In this document: in pieces, positions 54,157 through 63,762 of the stretch | How the letters are laid out: every line of letters begins with the position of its first letter | Numbering within the stretch: the stretch's first letter is position 1 | NCBI RefSeq assembly: GCF_001267925.1 | Contig: NZ_CP011409.1 | Span: 992,001-1,056,000 of the forward strand | Origin: Herbaspirillum hiltneri N3 | Lineage (GTDB): Bacteria; Pseudomonadota; Gammaproteobacteria; Burkholderiales; Burkholderiaceae_D | Direction: 5' to 3' | Length of the DNA stretch: 64,000 nt | Notes under the pieces: model-generated | Told to the model about the DNA's origin: nothing | The model's input: the letters and a program-made list of their open reading frames with translations, nothing else | Database searches by the model: none | Made by a program: the position numbers and the translations under genes

Positions 54157-55389
54157 TTACAGAGTCGGGGATTTCGCTGCGGATGAATTCATCGCCGTGT
54201 TTTCGGCGCTGTTGCTTCCCTGGCCGCTCTTGCCGCGCGTATCGATCGAGACATCCATCGACAGGCCCACGCTCAGCGGCATCTCGGCCAGTTCCTTGCG
54301 GTCGATCGAGATGCGCACCGGCAGGCGTTGCACCACCTTGATCCAGTTGCCGGTGGCGTTCTGCGCTGGAATGACAGCGAATGCGGAACCGGTGCCGCCG
54401 GCCACGCCGACCACGGTGCCGTGATATTCAATCGCGCTGCCGTAGATGTCGGCCTTCATCGTCACCGGCTGGCCCAGGTGGACTTGCGACAGCTGACCTT
54501 CCTTGAAGTTGGCGTCGACGTGCATGGAGCGTGTCGGCACCACCGACAGCAAGGCGGTGCCGGCCTGTACGCGCTGGCCGACCTGCACCTGGCGACGGGC
54601 GATCACGCCTTCCACCGGTGCGCGCAAGACGGTGCGCTCCAGGTCCAGCTTGGCCTGGTCGCGCTTGGCGCGCGCCAGCGTGACTTCCGGATTGGTGTCG
54701 ACGGTGGTGTTGGCGGTCAGCACGGTGCTGGCTTTTTGCGCGCCGACGGTGGCGTTGCGGTTGGCGTCGGCCTGGATCTTGCCGGCTTCGGCGGCTTTCA
54801 GGTTGGCCTGCATGGTGAGCAAGGTGGTGCGCGCGTTGGTCAGTTCTTCACCCGAGACCGAGCCGGATTTTTCCAGCGCTTCGCGGCGACGCAGGTCGAG
54901 CTCGGCGCGTTGCAGGTCGGCCTGCGCCGACAGCAGTTGCGCGGCGGAGCGCTTCTGTTCGGCTTCGCGCGCCTGCACCTGCGCGACAAAACCGGTGTCG
55001 TTGGCGAAATAGCTCTGCACGCGGCGCTCGGCGCGGCCCAGATCGGCCTCGGCTTGCGCCAGCGCCAGCGTGGCATCGCGACTGTCGATCACGACCAGCA
55101 CGTCGCCCTGGTGAACGTATTGCGTGTCGACCACCTTGACTTCGGAGACGATGCCGTTGACGGCCGGCGTGACCTGCGAGATCTCCACTGCGGTATAGGC
55201 GTTGTCGGTGCTCACGTAACGCGAACCGATGAAGTACCAATAGGTGCCGTAACCGATGGCGGCCACGGCGACCACGCCGGCGAAGATGGTGAACAGCTTC
55301 TTGCGCTTGCCGGGCGCGTTGCCGGCAACGTCGGCGCCGTCATTGGTGGTGGCGATAGTTTGAATGGCTTGGGAATCACTGTGCGACAT
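54157..55389 (-). CDS. emrA: EmrA/HlyD-type membrane fusion protein
   Basis: Adaptor of 410 aa. It has one TM segment at about residues 33-50 (KKLFTIFAGVVAVAAIGYGT), then a barrel-sandwich region with RYVSTDNAYTAVEISQVTPA, a coiled-coil hairpin rich in Ala and Arg, and a beta-barrel. Start 55389 has AAGGAAAACGCC upstream. The 55503 start would add 38 residues that overlap the spacer after the outer-membrane factor gene and is unlikely. Confidence 0.9.
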   Translation of the reverse strand: MSHSDSQAIQTIATTNDGADVAGNAPGKRKKLFTIFAGVVAVAAIGYGTYWYFIGSRYVSTDNAYTAVEISQVTPAVNGIVSEVKVVDTQYVHQGDVLVVIDSRDATLALAQAEADLGRAERRVQSYFANDTGFVAQVQAREAEQKRSAAQLLSAQADLQRAELDLRRREALEKSGSVSGEELTNARTTLLTMQANLKAAEAGKIQADANRNATVGAQKASTVLTANTTVDTNPEVTLARAKRDQAKLDLERTVLRAPVEGVIARRQVQVGQRVQAGTALLSVVPTRSMHVDANFKEGQLSQVHLGQPVTMKADIYGSAIEYHGTVVGVAGGTGSAFAVIPAQNATGNWIKVVQRLPVRISIDRKELAEMPLSVGLSMDVSIDTRGKSGQGSNSAENTAMNSSAAKSPTL

Positions 55390-55453
55390 GGCGTTTTCCT
55401 TCGTAGGTATATCTGTCTGTATGGAGTCGGTCGAGGTGCGGCGTGGCGCAGAT

Positions 55454-56953
55454 TCAGCTGGGGTGCTGGTAACCGCCGCCGAGCGCGCGAACCATCGACA
55501 CATCGAGCGCGAACAGGCGCGAGCGCAAGGTCGACAGCTCGCGCAAGTTGGTCAGCAGCGTGTCTTGCGCATTGAGCACGTCAAGGTAATTGGTGAGGCC
55601 GCCTTCATAGCGGTTGCGCACGATGCGGTAAGCGTCCCGGGCGGCGTCTGCGGCTGCCTCGGTGCGATTCAGGCGGCCGCTCAAGGCGCGCTCGCTGACG
55701 GCGACATCGGCGACATCCTGCAGGGCTTGCGTGACGGCGCTGTCGTAGTTGGCGACGGCCTCGTCATAGCTGGCGCTGGCCGAGCGGAATTGGCCGCGCA
55801 GGCGTCCGCCTTCGAAGATCGGCAGCGAAATCGCCGGTCCGAAGCTGCCGATGCTGGAACCCGATTGGGTCAGCAGATTGGTGCCTAGCGATTGAAAGCC
55901 GAAGTAGGCGCTCAGGTTGACGTTCGGATAGAACTGCGCGCGCGCCACCTTGATCTGCCTGGCGGCGGCTTCGGCGCGCAGGCGCGCGGCAACGATGTCG
56001 GGACGGCGGCCGAGCAGGTTGGCCGGCAATTCCTGCGGCAGGTTGAACGGCTTGGACATGTCGATCACCGGACGAGCCAGTTGCAGGCCGCGGTCCGGAC
56101 CGGCGCCGGCCAGTGCGGCCAGCTTGTTGCGCTGCAGGGCAATCGATTCGTCCACCGCCAGCAGATCGGCTTCGGCCGTCGCGCGGCGCGCGATTACTTG
56201 CTTGACGCTGCCTTCCGTTTCGAGGCCGTTGAGGCGGCGCTGGGTGAACAGGTTTTCGGTTTCCTGGCGCACCTGCAATGCCGCCTGGGAAGTGTCGCGC
56301 TGACTGAACAAGCGCTCCAGTTCGGCATAGCCGGCGGCGATCGAAGTGGCCAGCGTGATGCGCGCCTGGGCGGCATCGGCGCGTGCGGCTTCGAGTTCGG
56401 AAGTGGCGGCGGCCAGCGCCGCGCGGTTCTTGCCCCAGAAGTCGATTTCGTAGCTGAAGTCGAGCGTGACGCGCGCTTCGTTGTTATAGCCGCGCGGTAC
56501 GAAATCGGCGGGCACGCCGTTGTTGTAGCTCTGCTTCATGTGATCGAGCGAGGCGTTGCCGGTGACTTGCGGCAACAATGCCGCGCCTTGTTGCTGGGCC
56601 ACGCCTTCGGCTTTCAGCAAGCGGGCGCGCGCCACTGCCATCGACGGCGCGCCGCGCAGCGCTTCACCCATCAAGGCGTTGAGTTGCTTGTCGCCGTAGG
56701 CGGTCCACCAGTTGTCGTCGGGCCAGGCCACCGCGCCTGCATTGGCGGCAGCGTCCAGCGATTGCGAAGATTGATAGGCGTCGATGGCCTTGGGTTCAGC
56801 GCGCGGGCCGAGGTCGGAAAACTGTGCACAGCCGGCCAGCGTCAGCGCCGCGACGGCCAGCGCCGACAGCGTGGCGAGGCGGGGACGGGGAAAGCGGGAG
56901 GAGGAGGGGGATGGGGATGCGCCCTGATCCCCTGAAATAGATGGAACTTGCAT
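55454..56953 (-). CDS. Outer-membrane efflux lipoprotein (NodT/OprM family)
   Basis: TolC-like factor of 499 aa, first gene of the second EmrAB operon. The signal region is unusually long: a Ser/Pro-rich stretch (residues 1-25) precedes LATLSALAVAALTLAGC, lipobox Cys42. Two OEP repeats follow. A TetR gene is divergent with a palindrome in the gap, so the operon is probably induced by the substrate. Confidence 0.9.
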   Translation of the reverse strand: MQVPSISGDQGASPSPSSSRFPRPRLATLSALAVAALTLAGCAQFSDLGPRAEPKAIDAYQSSQSLDAAANAGAVAWPDDNWWTAYGDKQLNALMGEALRGAPSMAVARARLLKAEGVAQQQGAALLPQVTGNASLDHMKQSYNNGVPADFVPRGYNNEARVTLDFSYEIDFWGKNRAALAAATSELEAARADAAQARITLATSIAAGYAELERLFSQRDTSQAALQVRQETENLFTQRRLNGLETEGSVKQVIARRATAEADLLAVDESIALQRNKLAALAGAGPDRGLQLARPVIDMSKPFNLPQELPANLLGRRPDIVAARLRAEAAARQIKVARAQFYPNVNLSAYFGFQSLGTNLLTQSGSSIGSFGPAISLPIFEGGRLRGQFRSASASYDEAVANYDSAVTQALQDVADVAVSERALSGRLNRTEAAADAARDAYRIVRNRYEGGLTNYLDVLNAQDTLLTNLRELSTLRSRLFALDVSMVRALGGGYQHPS

Positions 56954-56975
56954 GATCGGAATCCACTCATAAATA

Positions 56976-56987
56976 AACTGTACAGTT
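56976..56987. promoter_or_regulatory. Predicted TetR operator of the second EmrAB pump
   Basis: AACTGTACAGTT is a perfect 12-bp palindrome 23 bp upstream of the outer-membrane factor start. It is followed by a related CAGTATAGT, which gives an extended ACTGTAC/CAGTATAGT pattern. The TetR gene starts at 57150 in the divergent direction. It is in the zone where RNA polymerase should bind. Confidence 0.65.
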
Positions 56988-57149
56988 CAGTATAGTATTG
57001 ACTTTTGAAGACCGTCAAGCAAAACTAGGGGAAAATGGGGCCCGGTAAATGGTGCAAATGCTGCAAGCGCACAAAAAAGCAACAGCCCCGGGGAAAATCA
57101 GGTGAAGGCAGGCAACTAAAGGGTTTCGCCGTAATGGCAAAGAAATTAC

Positions 57150-57758
57150 ATGCGCAAGAAAAGTGAAGAGCGGCGGCAATCGATCATCGATGTCGCTGCG
57201 GAAATATTTAACGAGATCGGATTCGATCGCGCCTCCATGGCGGAAATTTCGGCGCGCCTGGGCGGTTCGAAGGCGACGCTGTACAACTATTTTTCTTCCA
57301 AGGAAGAGATCTTTTTGCAGGTCATGAAGCAGCAGGCCGGCATGCAGTTCGAATCGCTGTTCGCCATCCTCATTCAGGACGACGGCAGCGCCGACATGCG
57401 CGACACGCTGCGCCTGTTCGCCAATAAATACCTGCACCTGGTGCTGTCGCCGGAAGTGATTGCGGTGCGCCGCCTGCTGTATTACAACGCCGAGCGTTCC
57501 GAACTCGGCTGCATGTATTACGAGAACGGCCCCAAGCGCGGCTGGCTGGTGATTTCCGAATTCATGAAACGGCACATGGAGAGCGGCGAACTGCGCGAAG
57601 CTGACCCGTGGCTGACAGCGATCCAGTTTCGCGTGCTGGTCGAAGCGGAGTGGGCGGAAGGCCGCATCCTCGGCGTGATCACCTCGACGCCGCCGGACAA
57701 GATCAAGGAGTCGGTCGAGCGCTCGCTGGACGCCTTCTTCCGCATTTACGGCGTCTGA
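57150..57758 (+). CDS. TetR/AcrR-family repressor
   Basis: Repressor of 202 aa. The HTH (residues about 10-55) has IIDVAAEIFNEIGFDRASMA and RLGGSKATLYNYFSSKEEIF. The C-terminal part resembles TetR_C domains of the AcrR_C type that bind aromatics or multidrug ligands. It is divergent from the OMF/EmrA/EmrB operon, with the palindrome between, and is its likely repressor. Confidence 0.9.
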   Translation: MRKKSEERRQSIIDVAAEIFNEIGFDRASMAEISARLGGSKATLYNYFSSKEEIFLQVMKQQAGMQFESLFAILIQDDGSADMRDTLRLFANKYLHLVLSPEVIAVRRLLYYNAERSELGCMYYENGPKRGWLVISEFMKRHMESGELREADPWLTAIQFRVLVEAEWAEGRILGVITSTPPDKIKESVERSLDAFFRIYGV

Positions 57759-58022
57759 AGGAGTACGTTCGACGACGCCTTGTCACGGCGTCATCATCCG
57801 ATCATATTGCCGTGTGAGAATTCCCCGCCGGTAATCACGGGCCACCTTGCAAGCCAGCAACCACGGCGCTTGCAGCCCGGCTTCCCAAAAAAGTGAATGG
57901 TAAACAACCGCCTTCTTCAGCGATGAAGCGGGCGTGTGCGTGCGTACCATCATGGAATGATGCCGTCATTGACGGCGCCATATTGATGACCCATTCTTAT
58001 AATCTCCATCCGAGGCAATCAC

Positions 58023-59573
58023 ATGCGCTGGTTTTACAACCTCAAGATCGCAAAAAAACTGGTCCTGTCATTTCTGGCCGTCATCATTCTGACCGCGGGA
58101 CTGGGCGCCTTCTCGATCGTCGAACTGGTCAAGGTCAACCGGGCGTCGAGCGAAATCGCCACCAACTGGATGCCGAGCGTGAAGATCGGCCTGCAATTGC
58201 AGGCGTCGATGGCGCGCTTCCGTATTTCCGAGTTGCAGCACATCCTGGCGACCGAGGACAAGGATTACGACGACGCCGAAAAAGCGATGAAGACGCGCAT
58301 GGAAATCATCCGCAAGGACATGGCGTCGTACGAGGCCATGATTTCCGAGCCGGAAGAGAAAGTGCTCTATCCGCAATTTTTGCAAACCATGCAGAAGTAT
58401 CTCAGCGAGAACAAGAAGATCATGGAACTGTCGCGCGCCAATCAGAAAGACGAAGCGCGCCTGCAGTTCAAAGGTGAATCGAACAAGCTGTTCCGCCAGG
58501 CCGTCGAGCAACTTGTCGGCCTGGTCAAGATCAATGAGAATGGCACCGAGCGTTCCAATGGCGACGCTGACCATACCTTCAACGAAGCGCGCAACTGGAT
58601 CCTCGGTCTGCTGATCGCCATCGTGGTGATCGCCTTTGCCCTCGCGGTGTGGGTCGCACGCATCGTCTCGGTGCCGCTCAACAAGGCGGTCGACATCGCC
58701 CAGCGCGTGTCCGGCGGCGACCTCAGCGCCGACATCCACGCCGAGAGCAAGGATGAAACCGGCCAGCTCATGCACTCGCTGAAGGCGATGAACGACAGCC
58801 TGCTGCGCATCGTCGGCGAAGTGCGCACCGGCACCGACACCATCGCCACCGCGTCGACCGAAATCGCCAGCGGCAATCTCGACTTGTCCAGCCGCACCGA
58901 GCAACAGGCCGGTTCGCTGGAAGAAACCGCATCGGCCATGGAAGAGCTCACCTCGACCGTGAAGCAGAACGCCGACAACGCGCGCCAGGCGAATCAACTC
59001 GCGGTCTCCGCATCCGAAGTGGCGCAACAAGGCGGGACGGTGGTGGGCCAGGTGGTCGACACCATGGGCTCGATCAATGAATCCTCGCGCAAGATCGTCG
59101 ACATCATCAGCGTGATCGACGGCATCGCTTTCCAGACCAATATCCTGGCGCTGAACGCCGCAGTGGAAGCCGCGCGCGCCGGCGAACAGGGCCGGGGTTT
59201 CGCCGTGGTGGCGAGTGAAGTGCGCAGCCTGGCGCAACGTTCCGCCGCAGCGGCCAAGGAGATCAAGGTGCTGATCGACGACTCGGTGGAAAAGGTCGGC
59301 TCGGGCAGCAAGTTGGTCGAGCAAGCCGGCGTCACCATGTCGGAAGTGGTCGCCAGCGTACGCCGGGTCACCGATATCGTGGGTGAAATCAGCGCGGCCA
59401 GCATCGAGCAGAGCACCGGCATCGAAGAAGTCAATCGCGCCATCACGCAGATGGATGAAGTGACGCAGCAGAACGCCGCGCTGGTGGAGCAGGCCGCTGC
59501 TGCCGCCCAGTCGCTGCAGGAGCAGGCCGGCAAACTGGCGCAGGTGGTCAGCGTGTTCAAACTCCGGAGCTGA
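58023..59573 (+). CDS. Methyl-accepting chemotaxis protein (4HB_MCP sensor)
   Basis: Chemoreceptor of 516 aa. It has TM1 (about 10-30, [20 protein letters not shown]) and TM2 (about 192-214). The periplasmic 4-helix bundle starts [25 protein letters not shown] domain follows ([20 protein letters not shown]), then the conserved tip [20 protein letters not shown]. No CheR pentapeptide. The start has GAGG about 7 nt upstream. A TATAAT at 57998-58003 may be its -10, although no good -35 is seen. Monocistronic. Confidence 0.94.
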   Translation: MRWFYNLKIAKKLVLSFLAVIILTAGLGAFSIVELVKVNRASSEIATNWMPSVKIGLQLQASMARFRISELQHILATEDKDYDDAEKAMKTRMEIIRKDMASYEAMISEPEEKVLYPQFLQTMQKYLSENKKIMELSRANQKDEARLQFKGESNKLFRQAVEQLVGLVKINENGTERSNGDADHTFNEARNWILGLLIAIVVIAFALAVWVARIVSVPLNKAVDIAQRVSGGDLSADIHAESKDETGQLMHSLKAMNDSLLRIVGEVRTGTDTIATASTEIASGNLDLSSRTEQQAGSLEETASAMEELTSTVKQNADNARQANQLAVSASEVAQQGGTVVGQVVDTMGSINESSRKIVDIISVIDGIAFQTNILALNAAVEAARAGEQGRGFAVVASEVRSLAQRSAAAAKEIKVLIDDSVEKVGSGSKLVEQAGVTMSEVVASVRRVTDIVGEISAASIEQSTGIEEVNRAITQMDEVTQQNAALVEQAAAAAQSLQEQAGKLAQVVSVFKLRS

Positions 59574-59616
59574 AGGCTCAGCGCGGGAGGAAGACATCTT
59601 CCCGGCGAACAAGGCA

Positions 59617-59646
59617 AAAAACCCGCGGCATCCGACGCGGGTTTTT
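59617..59646 (+). terminator. Intrinsic terminator of the chemoreceptor gene
   Basis: AAAAACCCGCG (59617-59627) and CGCGGGTTTTT (59636-59646) form an 11-bp stem with an 8-nt loop and T-run. It also has A-run on the other strand, but no minus-strand gene lies close. Confidence 0.9.
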
Positions 59647-60116
59647 CATTTTGGCGCACAAAAAACCACGCGTCATCTTGGCGCGAAAAATGCGAGCATA
59701 TAATCGATTCCGCGCAAAAACGGCTAGATTGGATATCGCCATTAACCCTATATTTACGCCAATTTTCTCTTAAATATCCCGCCTTCTTCTCCGCCAGTGA
59801 TGCGAGTCGATAGTGAGACAAGCGTATCGCCTAGTACGAAATCTCATTGCCGAATGGAAATTATTTGTGAGACTATGCGAAATTAAACCAGCTTCTGTTA
59901 GTAACTAACCGAGTTTCAACCGAGCAAACCGAAGATGCCGGCTACCGCGCACAGTATCCCTGTGCGGCGCTTGCCGGCGATCGCAATGGCACGTCACCCC
60001 TCCGCCATTCGCCACGGTAAGCAGGCCAGGAACTCGTCCCTGCGGCGGTAACGGGGGCAACGCGTCCGTGCTTCCTCGTGCTCGACATGTCCACATCTAC
60101 ACAAAGAAAAAATACA
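59647..60116. other. 470-bp gene-free leader region before the GGDEF-EAL gene
   Basis: After the MCP terminator there is an AT-rich stretch with a TATAAT at 59699-59704 and a TTGGCG 15 bp upstream of it, a short-spaced promoter candidate. The segment 59937-60057 is GC-rich and can fold into nested stems (see separate entry). No open frame with coding features was found. Confidence 0.45.
59937..60057 (+). ncRNA. Candidate structured 5' leader of the GGDEF-EAL gene
   Basis: Two nested hairpins are visible. First, GCCGGC (59937-59942) pairs with GCCGGC (59973-59978), with inner GCACAG/CTGTGC (59949-59954 and 59960-59965) and a TATCC loop. Second, CCGCC (60002-60006) pairs with GGCGG (60044-60048), with outer CCCC/GGGG and inner GCAGG/CCTGC (60021-60025, 60039-60043). 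The structure ends about 60 nt before the start codon. It is not the known c-di-GMP-I or -II riboswitch pattern, and could be a new cis element or only GC-rich folding. Confidence 0.35.
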
Positions 60117-62384
60117 ATGTTCCAGTGGCTACTGCTTAAAGAAAATGCCCTGAGCGCGGCAGAAAATACGGTCTGGAAAGAGAGCGCGCTGCGCATCATC
60201 CTGGTCTCCGGCCTGCTGCTGGAATTCGGCATCGGCCTGCTCAGCGCCATCGATGCTGTCAAGGTCGGCGCGTACTACATCATCGCGGTGGTGGTCGGCT
60301 TCTTCGTTGCCTTGCTGCTCGGCGTGGTGGCGTCGGTGCGGCGTCCCGTGATCGGCAGCGCGATCCTGATCGCAACCATTTATGCGGCGGCATTTTGCAT
60401 CGTCTATTTCGTCAACGACGCCGAAATCGCCAAGTACGGCATCATGTTCGTCTACACCGCGCCGCTGATCGGCCGCATCTTCTTCGGCGCGCGCCTGGCG
60501 CTGGTGCTGATGACGATCAATTTCTTCCCGTTCATGCTGTTGCTGCGCAACGAGCCGCTGCCGGTCTATCCCGGCATCGATGCGCCGCTGGCCAATGCGC
60601 ACGCCTATATCCAGTCGCTGCTGTTCCTGTTCTTCAACATCTGCGTGCCATTAGGTGTGTTTCGCCTGTTGCATGCGCTGGACGCGTCGATCCGCCGCCA
60701 TCGCGCGGCCAGCAGCGAGCTCGAGAGCAGCCACGCGCAATACCAGGAAATCTTTGAAAACGCCGGCGGCGCGATCGTCCTGTGCGATGTGCAGGGGCGC
60801 ATACTCAAGGCCAATACGCTGGCCGACAACCTGATCGGCCGCAATCCCGAAAAATCCGCACAAAGCGGCAGGGACGCCAATCTGTTCGAGCTGCTCGAAC
60901 ACAAGTGCCGCAGCGATGCGGAAAAAGCCGCCGATGTCCTGGCGCTCAAGAGCGGCCAGGAATTCGCTGCCAAAGACGGTCGCCTGATCGCGATAGAAAA
61001 TATCTCGACGACCTCAGAACACCACTACATCGTGCTGTTGCGCGACATCTCGCAACAGCGTCGCATCGAAGAAGCGCTCGACCGCAGCAAGGAGCGCGAG
61101 ACCTTCCTCAGCAACCACGACCAGCTCACGCAGCTGCCCAACCGCGACCTGCTGCAGCGGCAATTGGAAGAGCTGATGCGCGCCATGTCGCCACGCCGCC
61201 AGCTGGCGCTGGTGGTGATTCGCCTCGACAGCATCAAGTACGTCAACGACGCGCTCGGCAGCGCCGCCGGCGACGCGCTGATCGTGGCCTTCGCCGATGC
61301 GCTGCAGCGCCTGTTGCCAAAGGGCAGCCTGATCGCGCGCCTGCGCAGCGTGGTGTTCAGCTTCACGGTCGAGACCAGCCACGCCAGCCGCGACGCCATT
61401 CCGCAGATCGAACATATTCGCCGCAGCCTGCCGGAGGAATTGCTGGTCGGCGGCGAACGCCAGCCGGTGCAGGTGTCGATGGCGATGGCCTTCTCGCGGC
61501 CGGGTGAAACCAGCGGCGACGAACTGATCCAGCGCGGCAAGCTGGCGCTGGATTCGGCGCGCCGTTCCGGCACCCAGGACATCACCGTGTTTGACGACGA
61601 AGCGGCGGCCTCGATACGCCGCCGCCTCAGTATCGAGCAGTCCATCGTGATGGCCTTGCGTGAAAACGAATTGCGCCTGGTCTATCAACCCAAGGTCACG
61701 CGGGACGGCGATATCGTCGGACTCGAGGCGCTGATCCGCTGGCGCTCGCCGACGCTGGGCGATGTCTCGCCGGCCGAATTCATCCCGGTCGCCGAAGCCA
61801 GCGGCGCGATTCATTTCATCACCGCCTTCGTGGTGGACGAGGTGTGCACGTACATCCGCCAGACGCTGGACTCGGGCCGCCGCTGTTTGCCGGTCGCCAT
61901 CAACCTCTCCGCCATCGATATCGTACGCGCCGATCTGCTGGATCTGGTCAATGCCGCGTGCCAGAAATACCGCATCAGTCCCGACCACCTGGAGTTCGAA
62001 ATTACCGAGACCGGACTGGTCGGTAACGAGAACCTTGCCATCAGCCATCTGGAGGCGCTCAATGCCCAAGGATATGGCATCACTATCGACGATTTCGGCA
62101 CCGGTTACTCCTCTTTGCAGAAGCTCAGTCGCTTTCCGACGAAAAGTATTAAGATAGACCAGTCTTTTGTGGCGCAGATCGGTATCAGCGAGAAGAGTGA
62201 ACTGATCATCCGTGCGGTGGTGTCGCTGGCGAAGATCCTTTCCTGCACTACCGTCGCCGAAGGCGTCGAAACGCTGGTGCAGGAAAAATTTCTCAAGGCG
62301 ATCGGTTGCCAGTTCTTCCAGGGCTTCTATTACTACCCGCCGATGGAATTTCAGCAGGTCAATCAATTGCTGAAAGGCCGCTGA
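60117..62384 (+). CDS. Membrane-bound PAS-GGDEF(degenerate)-EAL c-di-GMP phosphodiesterase
   Basis: Protein of 755 aa. About six TM segments fill residues 20-190. A PAS domain covers about 209-320 (YQEIFENAGGAIVLCDVQGR). The GGDEF domain (about 330-480) lacks its motif: RSVVF at 410-414 replaces GGDEF, so it cannot make c-di-GMP. The EAL domain is intact: EAL at 537-539, then FEITETGLV, TIDDFGTGYSS, KIDQSFV and AEGVETLVQ, with the catalytic acids. It should hydrolyse c-di-GMP and promote motility. Start 60117 was chosen; an upstream ATG at 60087 is an alternative. Confidence 0.92.
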   Translation: MFQWLLLKENALSAAENTVWKESALRIILVSGLLLEFGIGLLSAIDAVKVGAYYIIAVVVGFFVALLLGVVASVRRPVIGSAILIATIYAAAFCIVYFVNDAEIAKYGIMFVYTAPLIGRIFFGARLALVLMTINFFPFMLLLRNEPLPVYPGIDAPLANAHAYIQSLLFLFFNICVPLGVFRLLHALDASIRRHRAASSELESSHAQYQEIFENAGGAIVLCDVQGRILKANTLADNLIGRNPEKSAQSGRDANLFELLEHKCRSDAEKAADVLALKSGQEFAAKDGRLIAIENISTTSEHHYIVLLRDISQQRRIEEALDRSKERETFLSNHDQLTQLPNRDLLQRQLEELMRAMSPRRQLALVVIRLDSIKYVNDALGSAAGDALIVAFADALQRLLPKGSLIARLRSVVFSFTVETSHASRDAIPQIEHIRRSLPEELLVGGERQPVQVSMAMAFSRPGETSGDELIQRGKLALDSARRSGTQDITVFDDEAAASIRRRLSIEQSIVMALRENELRLVYQPKVTRDGDIVGLEALIRWRSPTLGDVSPAEFIPVAEASGAIHFITAFVVDEVCTYIRQTLDSGRRCLPVAINLSAIDIVRADLLDLVNAACQKYRISPDHLEFEITETGLVGNENLAISHLEALNAQGYGITIDDFGTGYSSLQKLSRFPTKSIKIDQSFVAQIGISEKSELIIRAVVSLAKILSCTTVAEGVETLVQEKFLKAIGCQFFQGFYYYPPMEFQQVNQLLKGR

Positions 62385-62484
62385 CCGCAGCCGGGGCCGT
62401 TCCGAGGCCGCAAGAGACAAGCACACCCAAGCACATCTGAGCATAAGCAGGCGTAGCCCGCATCAAATTGAAAAGAGACAAACA

Positions 62485-63423
62485 ATGAGCAAGAAAAAAA
62501 CAGCGCCGACACCTGTCTATCGCGGCGTCTTCCCGGTCGCACCGACCATTTTCGACGACCACGGCGACATCGACCTGGAAGGCCAGCGCCGCTGCATCGA
62601 TTTCATGATCGACGCCGGCTCCGACGGCATCTGTATTCTGGCCAATTTTTCCGAGCAGTTTGCACTCACCGACGACGAGCGCAATGCACTCATCAGCACC
62701 GTGCTCGATCACGTCGCGGGCCGCATCCCGGTAATCGTCACCACCACCCATTTCAGCTCGCGCATCTGCGCGCAGCGCAGCCGCAATGCGCAGGATGCGG
62801 GCGCGGCCATGGTCATGATCATGCCGCCGTACCACGGCGCCACCATCCGCGTCGGCGAGCGCGGCATCCAGGAGTTCTTCCAGACGGTGTCGGACGCGAT
62901 CGACATTCCCATCATGATCCAGGACGCGCCGGTCAGCGGCACCACGCTGTCGTCGACGCTGCTGGTCAAGATGGCGCAGGAGATCGCCAATGTCTCCTAC
63001 TTCAAGATCGAAGTGCCGCAAGCCGCCAACAAGCTGCGTGAAATCATCGCCCTCGGCGGCGATGCCATCGTCGGTCCGTGGGACGGCGAAGAAGCCATCA
63101 CGCTGATGGCCGACCTCGACGCCGGCGCCACCGGCGCCATGACCGGCGGCGGCTATCCGGACGGCATCCGCCGCATCCTCGACGCCTACGTTGCAGGCGA
63201 CACCGAGCTGGCCGCGCAGCACTACCAGCAATGGCTGCCGCTGATCAATTACGAAAACCGCCAGGGCGGCCTGGCGTCGTGCAAGGCGCTGATGAAAGAA
63301 GGCGGCATCATCAAATCCGATTCCGTGCGCCATCCGCTGGCGGCCATGCATCCGGCCACGCGCGAAGGCCTCATCAAGATCGCGCGCCGCCTCGATCCGC
63401 TGGTGCTACGCTGGGGTAAATAA
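62485..63423 (+). CDS. Dihydrodipicolinate synthase family (DapA-like) aldolase/dehydratase
   Basis: TIM-barrel enzyme of 312 aa with a Schiff-base lysine, Lys174, in YFKIEVPQ. It has the family N-terminus YRGVFPVAPTIFDDHGDIDL. The motif around the substrate-binding Tyr is MIQDAPVSGTTLSS rather than that of DapA (YNVPGRT), so it is not the lysine-pathway enzyme. It may act on a sugar acid or other 2-keto acid, like KDG aldolases or dehydratases. Single gene with its own terminator. Start has GAGACAAAC upstream. Confidence 0.85.
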   Translation: MSKKKTAPTPVYRGVFPVAPTIFDDHGDIDLEGQRRCIDFMIDAGSDGICILANFSEQFALTDDERNALISTVLDHVAGRIPVIVTTTHFSSRICAQRSRNAQDAGAAMVMIMPPYHGATIRVGERGIQEFFQTVSDAIDIPIMIQDAPVSGTTLSSTLLVKMAQEIANVSYFKIEVPQAANKLREIIALGGDAIVGPWDGEEAITLMADLDAGATGAMTGGGYPDGIRRILDAYVAGDTELAAQHYQQWLPLINYENRQGGLASCKALMKEGGIIKSDSVRHPLAAMHPATREGLIKIARRLDPLVLRWGK

Positions 63424-63459
63424 GCGCGCAGCAATTCGTTTTCTGCTGCACTGCATTTC

Positions 63460-63493
63460 CGGCCGCGTCCTTCGCAAGAAGACGCGGCCGTTT
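63460..63493 (+). terminator. Terminator of the DapA-like gene
   Basis: Stem CGGCCGCGTC (63460-63469) and GACGCGGCCG (63481-63490) with a short loop, followed by TTTC. The T-run is short (three T, then CATTT), so termination may be incomplete. Confidence 0.7.
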
Positions 63494-63762
63494 CATTTGA
63501 ACTGTGACGAACGCATGACAACGTGACAGAGTTTTTCTGTTATTACGTACATATCAACATGCCAACATCCTGTGAAGCCTTGCGCCACCACGGATATCCA
63601 TTCGTTGAATACCAGATATGCGTTAATTAAATCTCGTCGGTACATTCCTGCCTGTTTCTTTAAGGCTATATTTCCTTCAGCAGAATATTTTGCAGTGCAT
63701 CATTCCCTTTCCACAAAAGGGGCGCTGCTCCAAAAACACAACGGGAAATCTGAGAGGCTCAC
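63491..63762. other. Gene-free interval before the patatin-like gene
   Basis: AT-rich segment of about 270 bp between the terminator and the next gene. It should hold the promoter of the patatin-like gene. No stem-loop, operator or coding frame with support was seen. Confidence 0.5.

Noticed and set aside
57969-58003. sigma-70 promoter before the second chemoreceptor gene (TTGACG and TATAAT)
   Set aside because: The spacing of 23 bp between the two boxes is too long; only the -10-like box is mentioned in the gene entry.
59937-60057. Known c-di-GMP-I riboswitch ahead of the GGDEF-EAL gene
   Set aside because: The conserved GEMM bases (GGGCAAACC, tetraloop and receptor pattern) are not found; only the foldable stems remain, reported as a candidate leader.
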